The notes under the pieces are model-generated. The model did no database searches. It was not told the origin of the DNA and worked only from the letters and a program-made list of their open reading frames with translations. Below are positions 52,508 to 61,218 of a DNA stretch of 64,000 nucleotides, in pieces. Location of the stretch: contig NZ_VAHO01000004.1 in the NCBI RefSeq assembly GCF_005796225.1, positions 1-64,000 on the forward strand, in the 5' to 3' direction. Position numbers and translations under genes: made by a program. The DNA comes from Pseudarthrobacter sp. NamE5. Lineage in GTDB: Bacteria; Actinomycetota; Actinomycetes; Actinomycetales; Micrococcaceae. Positions within the stretch are counted from its first letter, which is position 1, and every line of letters begins with the position of its first letter.

Positions 52508-54796
52508 ATGAATAAGCCCAAGCGCAAAAATAAAAGCTTGCAGCCGGAAAGGGGCCAACGCGCACGGGTGATGCCAGTGCTAATGGCCGCATGCACCGCA
52601 GCCGTTGTTGGAGTCCTGGGAAGCCTGCTAGCCGTCCCGTCCGCGACGGGCTCTGTGTTGCCATCGCCCGCCGCCACCGCGTCACCTGAAACCTCCCGAA
52701 CAGTTCCCCATCATGGGACCAGTGAGGGTTCCGCGCTCCCAACGGAAGCCGTTCCTACAGGAGCAGCGGAAGTGGAAGCTTCGGCAACTGCTCCAGCCAC
52801 GCCTGCACCGGAAAGCCCCGAGGCCAATCCCAATCCCGCCCGTTGGGGCGTCATGCCGCTGTCTTCCGCTGACGCCGCCGCGCTCGCAGTTGAGATGGGC
52901 CAAGGCGGGGCCTACATGGGAGCCGGACTTAGGGCGGTCTCAAGCGATGCTGAAGACGCCTCGGTAGCTGATCGCAGGACGATTTCGGCCGAGGCCTACA
53001 ACACCTGGAAGCCACCCGGCATTCAAGGAGTGGACGTCAGCAGCTGGCAGCCCGGAATTGATTGGGACGGACAGTTCAACCAAGGCGCGCGTTTCGCCTA
53101 TGTGAAAGCTACTGAGGGAACGACATACACCAACCCCGAGTATCACAACCAGTACAACGGATCACGTAGCGCGGGCATGATTCGCGGCGCATACCACTTT
53201 GCAACGCCAAGCACCTCGTCCGGAGCCGACCAAGCACGCTACTTCGTTTCGCGCGGCGGAGGCTGGTCAGCCGACGGGATTACCCTTCCGCCGCTTCTCG
53301 ACATCGAGTACAACCCTTACCAGGCCTTGGGTAATACTTGTTACAACATGTCTGCAACGCAGATGGTCACTTGGATCAGGGACTTCTCAAACACCATGGT
53401 GGCACTTACCGGGCGTAAGCCGGCCATTTACACCACCACCGACTGGTGGAAGACCTGTACTGCAAACAACGGGGGGTTTTCAGACCATCCGCTGCACTTG
53501 GCAAGCTATGCGACTTCGCCTGGCACTCTTCCAAACGGCTGGAGCGCGTACAGCATCTGGCAGTATTCACCGGAGGGCCCGTACGTGGGCGACTCAAATG
53601 TCTGGAACGGCACGTACAGTCAGCTGAAGGCTTTCGCTTACGGGCGCCCGCTAAGCGCAGGAGAACATGCCGTATCAACTTTGGCAGAAGCTATGCCGCT
53701 GGGTGCCCCCCTCTACAGTACTGTCTGCGGAATCAGAGACAACGGGTGCTACCAAGGCTTCCGCAACGGGGAAATACTATGGTCTCCAGCAACCGGTGCC
53801 CATACGTCACGAGCCGGAGCCATCCGTTCCCTGTACCGTCAAATGGGAGCCGAGAACAGTCTGCTGGGATACCCAACGAGCGGGGAACAATGCGGGCTTA
53901 GGGACGGGGGCTGTTACCAGATGTTCCAGGGCGGCGCCATCCTGTGGTCGTTCAAGACAGGCGCGCAACTATCACGCCATGGCGCCATCAGGGAGGCCTG
54001 GGCAGCAGGCAATTTCGAAAATGGTGCGCTTGGCTACCCCACCGGGAATGAGATATGCGGGCTGCGCGACAATGGCTGCTACCAGTCCTACCAACATGGA
54101 CAAATACACTGGTCACCCAAAACGGGCGCCCATCCCACGCGGAACGGAGCAATACGCAGCACTTGGGCTGCAGGCGGATACGAATCCGGCGTTCTCGGAT
54201 ATCCTACCGGTTCAGAATCGTGTGGGCTCAAAGACGGTGGATGCAGTCAGGCCTTCCAAAACGGCCAGGTCCACTGGAGCAACGCAACAGGAGCATACGC
54301 GACACGCGGCGGCGCTATCCGTAGCCTCTGGCTGGCTCTTAAGTCTGAAAATGGCGTGCTGGGGTATCCGCTCAGCTCCGAAATCTGCGGTTTGAAGGAC
54401 AGCGGCTGCTACCAGTCCTTCCAACACGGGCAAATTCATTGGTCCGCGGGAACCGGTGCCCAGCCGACCCGAAACGGCGCGATCCGCAACGAGTGGGCAG
54501 GGAGCGGGTATGAGAACGGCGTACTGGGATTCCCCACCGGGCCGGAAACCTGCGGGCTTAGGGATAACGGTTGCTACCAATCCTTCCAGGGCGGCCAGAT
54601 ACATTGGTCGCCTGCAACAGGAGCCCAGCCGACCAAGGGTGCAATTTCAGCGCACTGGGCACAAAGCGGTTGGGAGAATGGGCCGCTGGGTTATCCGACG
54701 GGCCGGGAAACCTGCAGTGCTGGCAACGAATGTACCCAGACTTTCCAACGGGGAACGCTCACGTGGACTCCCACCACTGGCGTAACGCGGCGCTGA
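52508..54796 (+). CDS. GH25 muramidase with seven Cys-paired LGFP-like repeats
   Basis: A 762-aa secreted enzyme. An N-terminal hydrophobic helix (VMPVLMAACTAAVVGVLGSL) acts as signal or anchor, followed by an Ala/Pro/Thr linker. Residues ~170-375 are a GH25 lysozyme domain with GVDVSSWQPGIDWDGQF, AYVKATEGTTYTNPEYHNQY and catalytic PPLLDIEYNPY. Seven repeats of about 55 residues follow (165-bp period from about 53680), each like ENGVLGYPTGxExCGLRDNG then CYQxFQxGQIHWSPxTGA. Each repeat has a CX6C pair (CX5C in the last). LGFP repeats bind arabinogalactan-type wall glycans. CGGAG lies 6 bp before ATG 52508; a TATCTT at 52384 may be its -10. Confidence 0.92.
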   Translation: MNKPKRKNKSLQPERGQRARVMPVLMAACTAAVVGVLGSLLAVPSATGSVLPSPAATASPETSRTVPHHGTSEGSALPTEAVPTGAAEVEASATAPATPAPESPEANPNPARWGVMPLSSADAAALAVEMGQGGAYMGAGLRAVSSDAEDASVADRRTISAEAYNTWKPPGIQGVDVSSWQPGIDWDGQFNQGARFAYVKATEGTTYTNPEYHNQYNGSRSAGMIRGAYHFATPSTSSGADQARYFVSRGGGWSADGITLPPLLDIEYNPYQALGNTCYNMSATQMVTWIRDFSNTMVALTGRKPAIYTTTDWWKTCTANNGGFSDHPLHLASYATSPGTLPNGWSAYSIWQYSPEGPYVGDSNVWNGTYSQLKAFAYGRPLSAGEHAVSTLAEAMPLGAPLYSTVCGIRDNGCYQGFRNGEILWSPATGAHTSRAGAIRSLYRQMGAENSLLGYPTSGEQCGLRDGGCYQMFQGGAILWSFKTGAQLSRHGAIREAWAAGNFENGALGYPTGNEICGLRDNGCYQSYQHGQIHWSPKTGAHPTRNGAIRSTWAAGGYESGVLGYPTGSESCGLKDGGCSQAFQNGQVHWSNATGAYATRGGAIRSLWLALKSENGVLGYPLSSEICGLKDSGCYQSFQHGQIHWSAGTGAQPTRNGAIRNEWAGSGYENGVLGFPTGPETCGLRDNGCYQSFQGGQIHWSPATGAQPTKGAISAHWAQSGWENGPLGYPTGRETCSAGNECTQTFQRGTLTWTPTTGVTRR

Positions 54797-54821
54797 ACCG
54801 GCGAAGGCTTCACGGCATTTG

Positions 54822-54868
54822 AAGGACGGGGGCTTTCGCCGGCTGTAGCGGCGAAAGCCTCCGTCCTT
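54822..54868 (+). terminator. Terminator of the GH25 gene
   Basis: A 20-bp stem with a single G/T pair (54822-54841 with 54849-54868) and loop GCTGTAG, 25 bp after the stop codon. Confidence 0.9.
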
Positions 54869-54886
54869 TGATGCCCTTAAAACAAA

Positions 54887-54932
54887 CAGTGGTCGTTCCA
54901 ACCCTGATGGAGCCTGGCTGGAACGACCACTG
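54887..54932 (-). terminator. Terminator of the downstream glycosyltransferase gene
   Basis: A perfect 14-bp stem (54887-54900 with 54919-54932) with an 18-nt loop, followed on the minus strand by TTTGTTTTAA. It lies ~40 bp after the stop of the minus-strand GT2 gene. Confidence 0.85.
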
Positions 54933-54972
54933 GGGACAGGACGTGTCCCGATGGAAGATTGAGGGAGTAACG

Positions 54973-55869
54973 CTAGGGACGAACAGCGTGCATGACCAGC
55001 TTGCCAAGCCCGGGCCACATGCGCTTGCTGACAACCTTGGGCGTCAGTGTCACGGCGTTGAGGCGCGAAGTGAGGTGCAGGCGTGCGGCGCGGGCCGCTT
55101 TCGTCCATCCAAGCGCCGCGAAGTCACGGGCACACTCATCAAAAAACGCGCGTTCTTCGGCAAAGCGGCGCCCGTCCAAGGCCCGGACCGAGGAATCCGA
55201 TTCGCGGTGCCGGCGGTACTGAAAGCAAATTGTGTCCGTGACAAGCATCTTGCCACCGTCCATAATTATGTCCATCGCCAGCGCGATATCTTGTACCACA
55301 TTGTACTGTTCCCGAAAATCGTGTTTCAGGATTGCGTCGGACCGCCATGCTACCGACGGGAAGTACAGCCAATCACCGGTAATTAGGCTCTCGGCGATTG
55401 GTTCGCCAGCGATGACAGCTTCGGAAGAGCCCCCAACGGCCAGCCGTCGAAGGCCCGCCTTCACTTTGTCACCCAGCGGCAGGTAAACATTGCCGTCCTC
55501 ATCAATGACCTCAACACCAGGCTGAACAATCTTGATGTCCGGGTTCTGGAAAGCCTTCCGGACGGTGCCGACGTAGTTAGGCAGCATAATGTCGTCTGCC
55601 CCCATCACCACGACGACGTCGTGCTGCACTAGGCTCAGGCATTTCTTGTAATTGCCGTTAGCGCCGAGGTTGGTCTCATTCCGAAAGTAGCGAACACGCT
55701 CATCGGAATCCACCAGTTGCTGAAAGTATGCCGGGAGATCAGCGTCCGGGTAGCCATCGTCCACGATCGTCAGGACAAAGTCCTTGTCCTCTTGGTTAAG
55801 GACCGAATCTACAGCAGCCTTCATCATTGCTACGTCGCCGTAGTAGGGCAGCATTACATCAATAGTCAA
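54973..55869 (-). CDS. Family-2 glycosyltransferase
   Basis: A 298-aa GT-A enzyme: DVMLPYYGDVAMMKAAVDSV, LTIVDDGYPDADLPAYFQQL, DVVVVMGADDIMLPNYVGTV (DxD-like). The start is a TTG at 55869 overlapping the DUF2304 gene's TGA by 4 bp (TTGA), with GAGAAGAG upstream; ATG 55854 would cut the first beta strand. Third gene of the operon GT2-DUF2304-GT2. Confidence 0.88.
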   Translation of the reverse strand: MTIDVMLPYYGDVAMMKAAVDSVLNQEDKDFVLTIVDDGYPDADLPAYFQQLVDSDERVRYFRNETNLGANGNYKKCLSLVQHDVVVVMGADDIMLPNYVGTVRKAFQNPDIKIVQPGVEVIDEDGNVYLPLGDKVKAGLRRLAVGGSSEAVIAGEPIAESLITGDWLYFPSVAWRSDAILKHDFREQYNVVQDIALAMDIIMDGGKMLVTDTICFQYRRHRESDSSVRALDGRRFAEERAFFDECARDFAALGWTKAARAARLHLTSRLNAVTLTPKVVSKRMWPGLGKLVMHAVRP

Positions 55870-56282
55870 TTTCGCTCTTCTCTTGAATTGCTCGTCTGGT
55901 CAACAGTCTCAGTGGCGACGTGCCCGTGGTCCCGCGCTGATTCGCCCAAGCTCAGTCGGGCGACGGACGAGCGCAGGATGGCAACTTCCTCTGCCAGGAT
56001 GCGGGTCTCATCCTCCAAGATGGTGAGTTCGCGGGAGACGTGGAGCCCCACACCCACCAACAGCACGATCGACAGCGCAAACAGGAGGTTGGAAGGAACT
56101 CGAACGCCAACGGCGGAGGCAGCGAAATCAAGCAGGTTCGGAAAGATTCCCAAAACGATGGTCAGTCCGCCTACCACCAGCCAAAGCACAGCGTATTTTT
56201 CGCGGAGCTTGCCAACGCGGAGCATCAGCAGGACGGCCAAGACCATTCCGATGGACGTGACCAGGGAAAAGGCAACACTCAC
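55866..56282 (-). CDS. DUF2304-family membrane protein
   Basis: A 138-aa protein with three to four hydrophobic helices (VTSIGMVLAVLLMLRVGKLR; YAVLWLVVGGLTIVLGIFPN; LLFALSIVLLVGVGLHVSRE) and a coiled-coil-like acidic tail (LEDETRILAEEVAILRSSVA). DUF2304 proteins sit beside polyprenyl-phosphate GT2 enzymes in surface glycan loci and may act as their partner. GTG start overlapping the upstream stop (GTGA). Confidence 0.85.
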   Translation of the reverse strand: MSVAFSLVTSIGMVLAVLLMLRVGKLREKYAVLWLVVGGLTIVLGIFPNLLDFAASAVGVRVPSNLLFALSIVLLVGVGLHVSRELTILEDETRILAEEVAILRSSVARLSLGESARDHGHVATETVDQTSNSREERN

Positions 56283-57058
56283 GCGGGTACACTTCCTTCT
56301 CCGGCTATGTCGCCCGGCCGGGGTGTAGCTTTGTCAATCTGAACGCGCGGCCGCCGTCTCGCCAATGCAAAGCACAGGACGAGGCCGGAGCGTGCGAGAT
56401 AAATCATGGCCTTGTAGGGGCTATGGCTCGGAGTGCCGGCCTGCCGGACTTTCATCTCGACAGGCACCTGCACCACTTTGCAGCCCGACTTAATTGCAAC
56501 TACAAGGGAATCTATGGTGTCGCCCAAGTACTCCACCGGAAAGTGATCGATGTACTGGTGAAGGGCCCGCTCATTCGCAGCCCGGAAACCGGACGTCACG
56601 TCGGTCAGCTGGGTGCGCGCCACCTTCGAGATCACCTTGGCCAGCACAGTCATCGCCCAGCGGCGCGGTCCTTTGGCGTCATATTGGCCTCGGCCGGCAA
56701 AGCGGGCGCCTATTGATATGTCCGCGGTCCGAAGCCCTGCCAATACCCTGTCGATGTCGTGCGGATCATGCTGCCCATCGGAGTCGACCTGGATAGCAGA
56801 GGTGTAACCATGCCTTATCGCGTACTTGAAGCCAGTCCGCATAGCTCCACCGACACCGAGGTTAAAGGGCAGGCGAAGAACTGCTGCCCCTGCCTCCTCC
56901 GCGATGGCTGCAGTATCGTCATGAGAGCCATCATCAACAACCAGGATGTCGTGCTGCGGGACGACGCGGCGAACCTCCCGCACAGTATTGCCGATGGCTT
57001 CGGCCTCGTTCCAGGCAGGCATGATGATGAGCGTGCCGGACCGCGTCTTGTTACTCAT
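56279..57058 (-). CDS. GT2 glycosyltransferase, polyprenyl-phosphate sugar synthase type
   Basis: A 259-aa enzyme similar to dolichol-phosphate mannose synthases (DPM1/Ppm1): LIIMPAWNEAEAIGNTVREV, HDILVVDDGSHDDTAAIAEE, AIQVDSDGQHDPHDIDRVLA (DxD) and the conserved RFAGRGQYDAKGPRR and DVTSGFRAANERALHQYI. It would make the polyprenyl-linked sugar used by GT-C enzymes such as the GT39-like protein. TATAGT at 57072-57067 puts +1 two bases before the ATG, so the operon mRNA is nearly leaderless. Confidence 0.9.
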   Translation of the reverse strand: MSNKTRSGTLIIMPAWNEAEAIGNTVREVRRVVPQHDILVVDDGSHDDTAAIAEEAGAAVLRLPFNLGVGGAMRTGFKYAIRHGYTSAIQVDSDGQHDPHDIDRVLAGLRTADISIGARFAGRGQYDAKGPRRWAMTVLAKVISKVARTQLTDVTSGFRAANERALHQYIDHFPVEYLGDTIDSLVVAIKSGCKVVQVPVEMKVRQAGTPSHSPYKAMIYLARSGLVLCFALARRRPRVQIDKATPRPGDIAGEGSVPA

Positions 57059-57066
57059 GATTTGTA

Positions 57067-57072
57067 ACTATA
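57067..57072 (-). promoter_or_regulatory. -10 element (TATAGT) of the GT2-DUF2304-GT2 operon
   Basis: TATAGT on the minus strand (57072 to 57067) predicts +1 at ~57060, two bases before the ATG at 57058. No ribosome-binding site precedes the start. Confidence 0.6.
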
Positions 57073-57172
57073 GCAAGGGAGAAATGCCCATCAGGCGCGC
57101 TTCGGAACCTGCGCCCGCCACAGGGCCTGCATAATTGGAAGGTTGACGTTTACTTTTGAGGAGCCGTAGCGC

Positions 57173-59215
57173 ATGACATGGTGGCAGACTATTCCGACGT
57201 TCGCGTCGGCGGCATTGATCTACTTCTTGCCGGGACTGTCCATCCTTGCAGCGGCCGGGGTACGACGACTGAACCTGGTGGCCCTGGCGGTCCCGGTGTC
57301 CACCTCTGTAGCAGCATGTGCCGCCGTCGTAGTCCCTTTCCTGCACCTTCCCTATACGCCATTGGTGTACTTCAGCATCAGCGGCGTCTTGGCCCTTCTG
57401 ACATTCGCGGCCGCACGTCTATGGCGGAAAAAGGGAAAGCATATTGGGCACCTGGCCTCCAACGGGCCGCTTCCTGCGGATCCAGGGCCTTGGACAGCCA
57501 AACTTGCGGTACCTCTCGGCGCTGTCCTGGCAGCCGTGCTGATCGGGGCACGCTTCATCACCGGTTTCGGCGGTCCCGACAACTTTTCACAAACATTCGA
57601 TAATGTGTACCACCTCAATGCCGTCCACCATATTGCGCAGACGCACAACGGCTCATCGCTGACGCTGGGAAATCTCACCGCCGAATCCAGCTACTTCTAC
57701 CCGGCGGGCATGCACGACATGATGGCCCTGCTGCAAATGCTGACAGGCAGCTCTGTCCCCACTGCCGTCAACGTGGGCACAATCGTCATAGGAGCAGTTG
57801 TATGGCCTCTGGGTGCCATGTTCCTGGTCAGCAGGCTTGCAGGGAACAGGCCGGTGGCGTTACTGGCGGCCGCGGCACTTTCGGCGGGCTTCAGCGCCTT
57901 CCCCTATCTGCTCGTCGGGTACGGCGTCCTGTACCCCAACAACGCTGCCATTGCGCTGCTTCCGGTAGCCTTGGGGCTGGCTGTGGAAGCCCTGCGCATG
58001 TCCAAGGGGGCGCCGTCGTCGTTTGTACCGCCCGTCCTGGCCTTTTGCGCTGTGCTGCCAGGCATGGTCCTGACGCACCCCAGCGCGATGGTGGCTCTCC
58101 TCGGTTTCCTGGTTCCGGTATTCCTGGGCCGCCTCCTTGAAGTTTTCCTTGCCTGGCGTGCTGGCGGGTCGGCTGCACGGCCTGTCGTCTGGTGGGCAGC
58201 CATTTGCGCACTTTATGGAGCGGGCGTGGTTGCGGCCTGGCTGGTTCTACGGCCGGGGCTCGGCGCAGCTCCCTGGCTCCCGTTCCAGTCCAATGCCCGA
58301 GCCATCGGCGAGATCCTGGGCAGTGCACCCATGGGCACCACCACGGCATGGATGATGGCCATCCTCACTGTCATCGGGCTGTATGTTATTGCCCGGACGC
58401 TGGCCCGCACATGGTGGATGCTGGGCATGTTCCTTGTTGCGGCGCTGCTGTACATGGTCGTATCCAGCTGGCCTCCGGGAACTTTCCGGACTTTGCTTAC
58501 CGGGGTTTGGTACAACGACAGTTTCCGTCTTGCGGCTCTTCTTCCTGTCGTCACCCTTCCTATCGCCGTATTCGGCGCCGAATGGGCAATTTGGCGCATT
58601 AGAGCTCTGCTGGAGCGCGTGGCGAAGTTCACCAAGGCCCGCAGAAAGAGCTCAGAGGGGGCCACCTTATGGAGTAGGTCACTCGCAGTGGATCCCGCGG
58701 GAATGATGGGCGCCGTGGTCTGGGTAAGTATTCTCCTGCTGGCCCTCCTAGCGCAGGGTGGAACGCTGGCCCAGATTCAGGGCAGGATCTCCTCCATTTT
58801 CAGCATCACCGAGAGCTCCGACCTCGTGGATGAGGACGAGATGAAGATACTTAAGCAGGCAAAAACCCTGGTTCCGGAAGATGGCGTTGTGCTCGCAAAC
58901 CCTTTGACGGGAGGCTCGCTTGTATACGCACTGGCGGACCGCCAGCCGGTTGCCCCGCACATATTCGGGGAGCGCAGCGACAATGAGCAACTGTTGCTTG
59001 ATCACTGGGACGAGGCGGTCTACAACAAAGACGTTTGTCCTGTCATCAGGGAAATGAACGCCTACTGGGCCTTGGACTTTGGCAGCAAAACAGTGATCCC
59101 TACCGAAGATCCCTTTCCCGGCCTTGCCGATGTGATAGCCGGTACAGCGCACGGCACAGAAGTTCTAGCGGAGTCAGGAAATGCACGGCTCGTCCGCATG
59201 ACCGCCTGCGGCTGA
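57173..59215 (+). CDS. Large multi-pass membrane protein, DUF6541-like (probable GT-C type)
   Basis: A 680-aa protein with ~14 hydrophobic helices and a C-terminal exterior domain (~residues 540-680, ITESSDLVDEDEMKILKQAK...). The first large loop GGPDNFSQTFDNVYHLNAVH carries acidic residues in the position typical of GT-C enzymes; TLGNLTAESSYFYPAGMHDM follows. This is the layout of DUF6541 proteins common in actinobacterial glycan loci; enzyme activity is not shown. ATG 57173 has GAGGAG 9 bp upstream. Divergent from the GT2 operon. Confidence 0.8.
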   Translation: MTWWQTIPTFASAALIYFLPGLSILAAAGVRRLNLVALAVPVSTSVAACAAVVVPFLHLPYTPLVYFSISGVLALLTFAAARLWRKKGKHIGHLASNGPLPADPGPWTAKLAVPLGAVLAAVLIGARFITGFGGPDNFSQTFDNVYHLNAVHHIAQTHNGSSLTLGNLTAESSYFYPAGMHDMMALLQMLTGSSVPTAVNVGTIVIGAVVWPLGAMFLVSRLAGNRPVALLAAAALSAGFSAFPYLLVGYGVLYPNNAAIALLPVALGLAVEALRMSKGAPSSFVPPVLAFCAVLPGMVLTHPSAMVALLGFLVPVFLGRLLEVFLAWRAGGSAARPVVWWAAICALYGAGVVAAWLVLRPGLGAAPWLPFQSNARAIGEILGSAPMGTTTAWMMAILTVIGLYVIARTLARTWWMLGMFLVAALLYMVVSSWPPGTFRTLLTGVWYNDSFRLAALLPVVTLPIAVFGAEWAIWRIRALLERVAKFTKARRKSSEGATLWSRSLAVDPAGMMGAVVWVSILLLALLAQGGTLAQIQGRISSIFSITESSDLVDEDEMKILKQAKTLVPEDGVVLANPLTGGSLVYALADRQPVAPHIFGERSDNEQLLLDHWDEAVYNKDVCPVIREMNAYWALDFGSKTVIPTEDPFPGLADVIAGTAHGTEVLAESGNARLVRMTACG

Positions 59216-59221
59216 CCCGCC

Positions 59222-59268
59222 CTGCCATGGTGATCCCCCGCGGCCTGCGGGGGGACTCACCATGGCAG
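59222..59268. terminator. Bidirectional terminator
   Basis: A long hairpin: 12 bp of CTGCCATGGTGA paired with TCACCATGGCAG, then TCCCCCGC paired with GCGGGGGGA, loop of ~5 nt and a small bulge. It lies between the convergent DUF6541-like and binding-protein genes. Confidence 0.85.
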
Positions 59269-59305
59269 CACACAAGGAAGTGGCTCGTACCCCAGGGTGG
59301 TGAAG

Positions 59306-60376
59306 CTAACTGCCGCTGCGCGACTCATAAGCTGCCCGCGCCAGCTCTGGCAGAACCGTCAGTGTAGCCCACTTCACGCTCAGGGGAGACGCTTCCACCA
59401 GAGCCAGGCCATCGTCCGTCGCGGACAGAAGGACGGGCTGTATCCGGTCTGCGCCAGGAAGTCCGTTCAGAATGCCGTCCTTCTTGACCAGCTCCTTTGA
59501 AAAACCTATGGCTGCAACATGGATGTCCGCCTCAAGCTCCCCGGCCCGGCGGGCTTCCCACAGCACCGGTTCCGTGCCTGTGCCCACCCGTTTCGGCCGG
59601 CCCTCCTGCATCACCTTAGTAATGGCCGGTGACGGGACGGCACCAAAATCCTGCAGGATGGCGCAGGGGTTGGAGTCCTCCCCGTAAATTTCGAAGTCCG
59701 CTCCGGGGGCAAGGCTGACTCCCATATAGATGAATGTCGCACCGTTCAGCTCGTCATAGCTGGACCGGGCCTTGTTGATTCCCTCTTCTACCTCTTCAAT
59801 CAGCTGTTGTGCGGCCAAGGGCTTGCCCAGGGCTTCGCCGACCATGGTGGTCGTCTTACGCCAAGGCGTAGCGAAAGGAGCACTTGGGTAAGCGACCACA
59901 GGGGCAATCTCCCGCAGCTTGTTGTACTGCCCGCGTGTGATGCCGGAATTAACGGCAAGAATAAGGTCCGGCTCCAAGCCTTCCAGCAGCTCATAGGGCG
60001 GTTCTTCCCCCTCACGGTACTGGGTCGGCATGACCGCGTTCATGGCCATTACGGCCTTGTTGAACCACAGGCTGACGCCAAAGCCCCGCTGCTCGTACTG
60101 CGGCACCCCTACGGGAACTACTCCAAGTGCAATGCATACGTCCTGGCTGGCGTAACCGAGTGTAGCGATTCGCTTTGGCGGTCCGTCGACAGTGGTGGAG
60201 CCAAACGCGTGCTTGACGGTAACAGGAAAAACAGCCGATTCCACCGGACCAGCGGTGGAATCCTGTGGGCCCAGACAGCCAGTGAGCAATAGCGGCGAAG
60301 CCAGGGTTGCCCAGAGGAAGGAACGGCGCCGCAATAGACTCTTGCCACTGCCGCTCTCGTTGTCCTGCATGTTCAT
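59306..60376 (-). CDS. Siderophore-type ABC substrate-binding lipoprotein, Tat signal
   Basis: A 356-aa FepB/FhuD-like periplasmic-binding-fold lipoprotein. The N-terminus has RRRSFLWATLASPLLLTGC: a twin-arginine motif (RRxFL) with lipobox LTGC, so it is a Tat-exported lipoprotein. The binding fold follows (PKRIATLGYASQDVCIALGV, GLEPDLILAVNSGITRGQYN). It would bind ferric siderophores or a similar ligand. No ferric permease or ATPase is nearby: the ABC genes upstream are a polysaccharide exporter. ATG 60376 has GGAACGGAG upstream; ATG 60370 is equally possible. Confidence 0.88.
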   Translation of the reverse strand: MNMQDNESGSGKSLLRRRSFLWATLASPLLLTGCLGPQDSTAGPVESAVFPVTVKHAFGSTTVDGPPKRIATLGYASQDVCIALGVVPVGVPQYEQRGFGVSLWFNKAVMAMNAVMPTQYREGEEPPYELLEGLEPDLILAVNSGITRGQYNKLREIAPVVAYPSAPFATPWRKTTTMVGEALGKPLAAQQLIEEVEEGINKARSSYDELNGATFIYMGVSLAPGADFEIYGEDSNPCAILQDFGAVPSPAITKVMQEGRPKRVGTGTEPVLWEARRAGELEADIHVAAIGFSKELVKKDGILNGLPGADRIQPVLLSATDDGLALVEASPLSVKWATLTVLPELARAAYESRSGS

Positions 60377-60465
60377 GTTCTCCGTTCCTGCTCCCACTTG
60401 AGCAGCAGTGATTCTCCGCTGGTCCTGGTTATGTTCTTGTACCTGCACAGGCTGCAGACGGCGGC

Positions 60466-61218
60466 TCACAGAACGTTCGAGCGCTTCCGCAGTTCTGCCA
60501 CGACCTCGTGAACGTCACCATCCATGACCACGTGTCCGTGCTGAAGGAGCACCCCGCGCTCACATATCGTCGAAACCAGGTCAAGGTCGTGGCTGACGAC
60601 AAAAAGTGTCTTGCCCCTCGCGGCCAGCTCCTTGATCTTGGCGATGCATTTGCGCTGGAACGGCTCGTCTCCAACGGCAAGGATTTCGTCGATCAGGAAA
60701 ACTTCCGGATCAGTGTGCACCGCAATGGAGAAGGCAAGCCGCAGGTACATGCCCGATGAATAGAACTTCACCTCGGTATCAATGAACTCGCCAATTTCAG
60801 AGAAATTTACGATCGATTCAAACTTGTCGTCGATCTCTGCTTCGGTCATACCGAGGATGGCGCCATTCAGATAGACATTGTCGCGCCCGCTGAGGTCGTG
60901 GTGAAAGCCGGCACCAACTTCTATGAGGCCGGCCACCCGTCCCCGCGTGAGGACTGTACCGCTGTCGGGTTGGAGTACCCCCGAAATAAGTTTCAGGAGA
61001 GTTGACTTACCCGACCCGTTCAAGCCCAGCAGGGCGACAGTTTCACCATGCTGAACATCTAGGGAGACGTCTTTGAGGGCGTCAAACTTCTTGGATAGGT
61101 CACCTTTTCGGCCACGGATCAGCCAAACCAGCGCTTCCTTCATCGAGCGGGTATGCCTCAGGACAAATTGCTTACGGACTCCGACGCAACTGATTGCCCT
61201 GTCATCAATGGCGACCAA
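60466..61218 (-). CDS. Polysaccharide ABC transporter ATP-binding protein (Wzt/TagH-like)
   Basis: A 250-aa ABC ATPase: Walker A LGLNGSGKSTLLKLISGV, FHHDLSGRDNVYLNGAILGM typical of Wzt/TagH exporters, signature region KFYSSGMYLRLAFSIAV, Walker B VFLIDEILAVGD. It has no C-terminal carbohydrate-binding domain. TTG 61218 has AGGAG 6 bp upstream and follows the permease stop. Exports a lipid-linked wall polymer with the permease. Confidence 0.92.
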   Translation of the reverse strand: MVAIDDRAISCVGVRKQFVLRHTRSMKEALVWLIRGRKGDLSKKFDALKDVSLDVQHGETVALLGLNGSGKSTLLKLISGVLQPDSGTVLTRGRVAGLIEVGAGFHHDLSGRDNVYLNGAILGMTEAEIDDKFESIVNFSEIGEFIDTEVKFYSSGMYLRLAFSIAVHTDPEVFLIDEILAVGDEPFQRKCIAKIKELAARGKTLFVVSHDLDLVSTICERGVLLQHGHVVMDGDVHEVVAELRKRSNVL

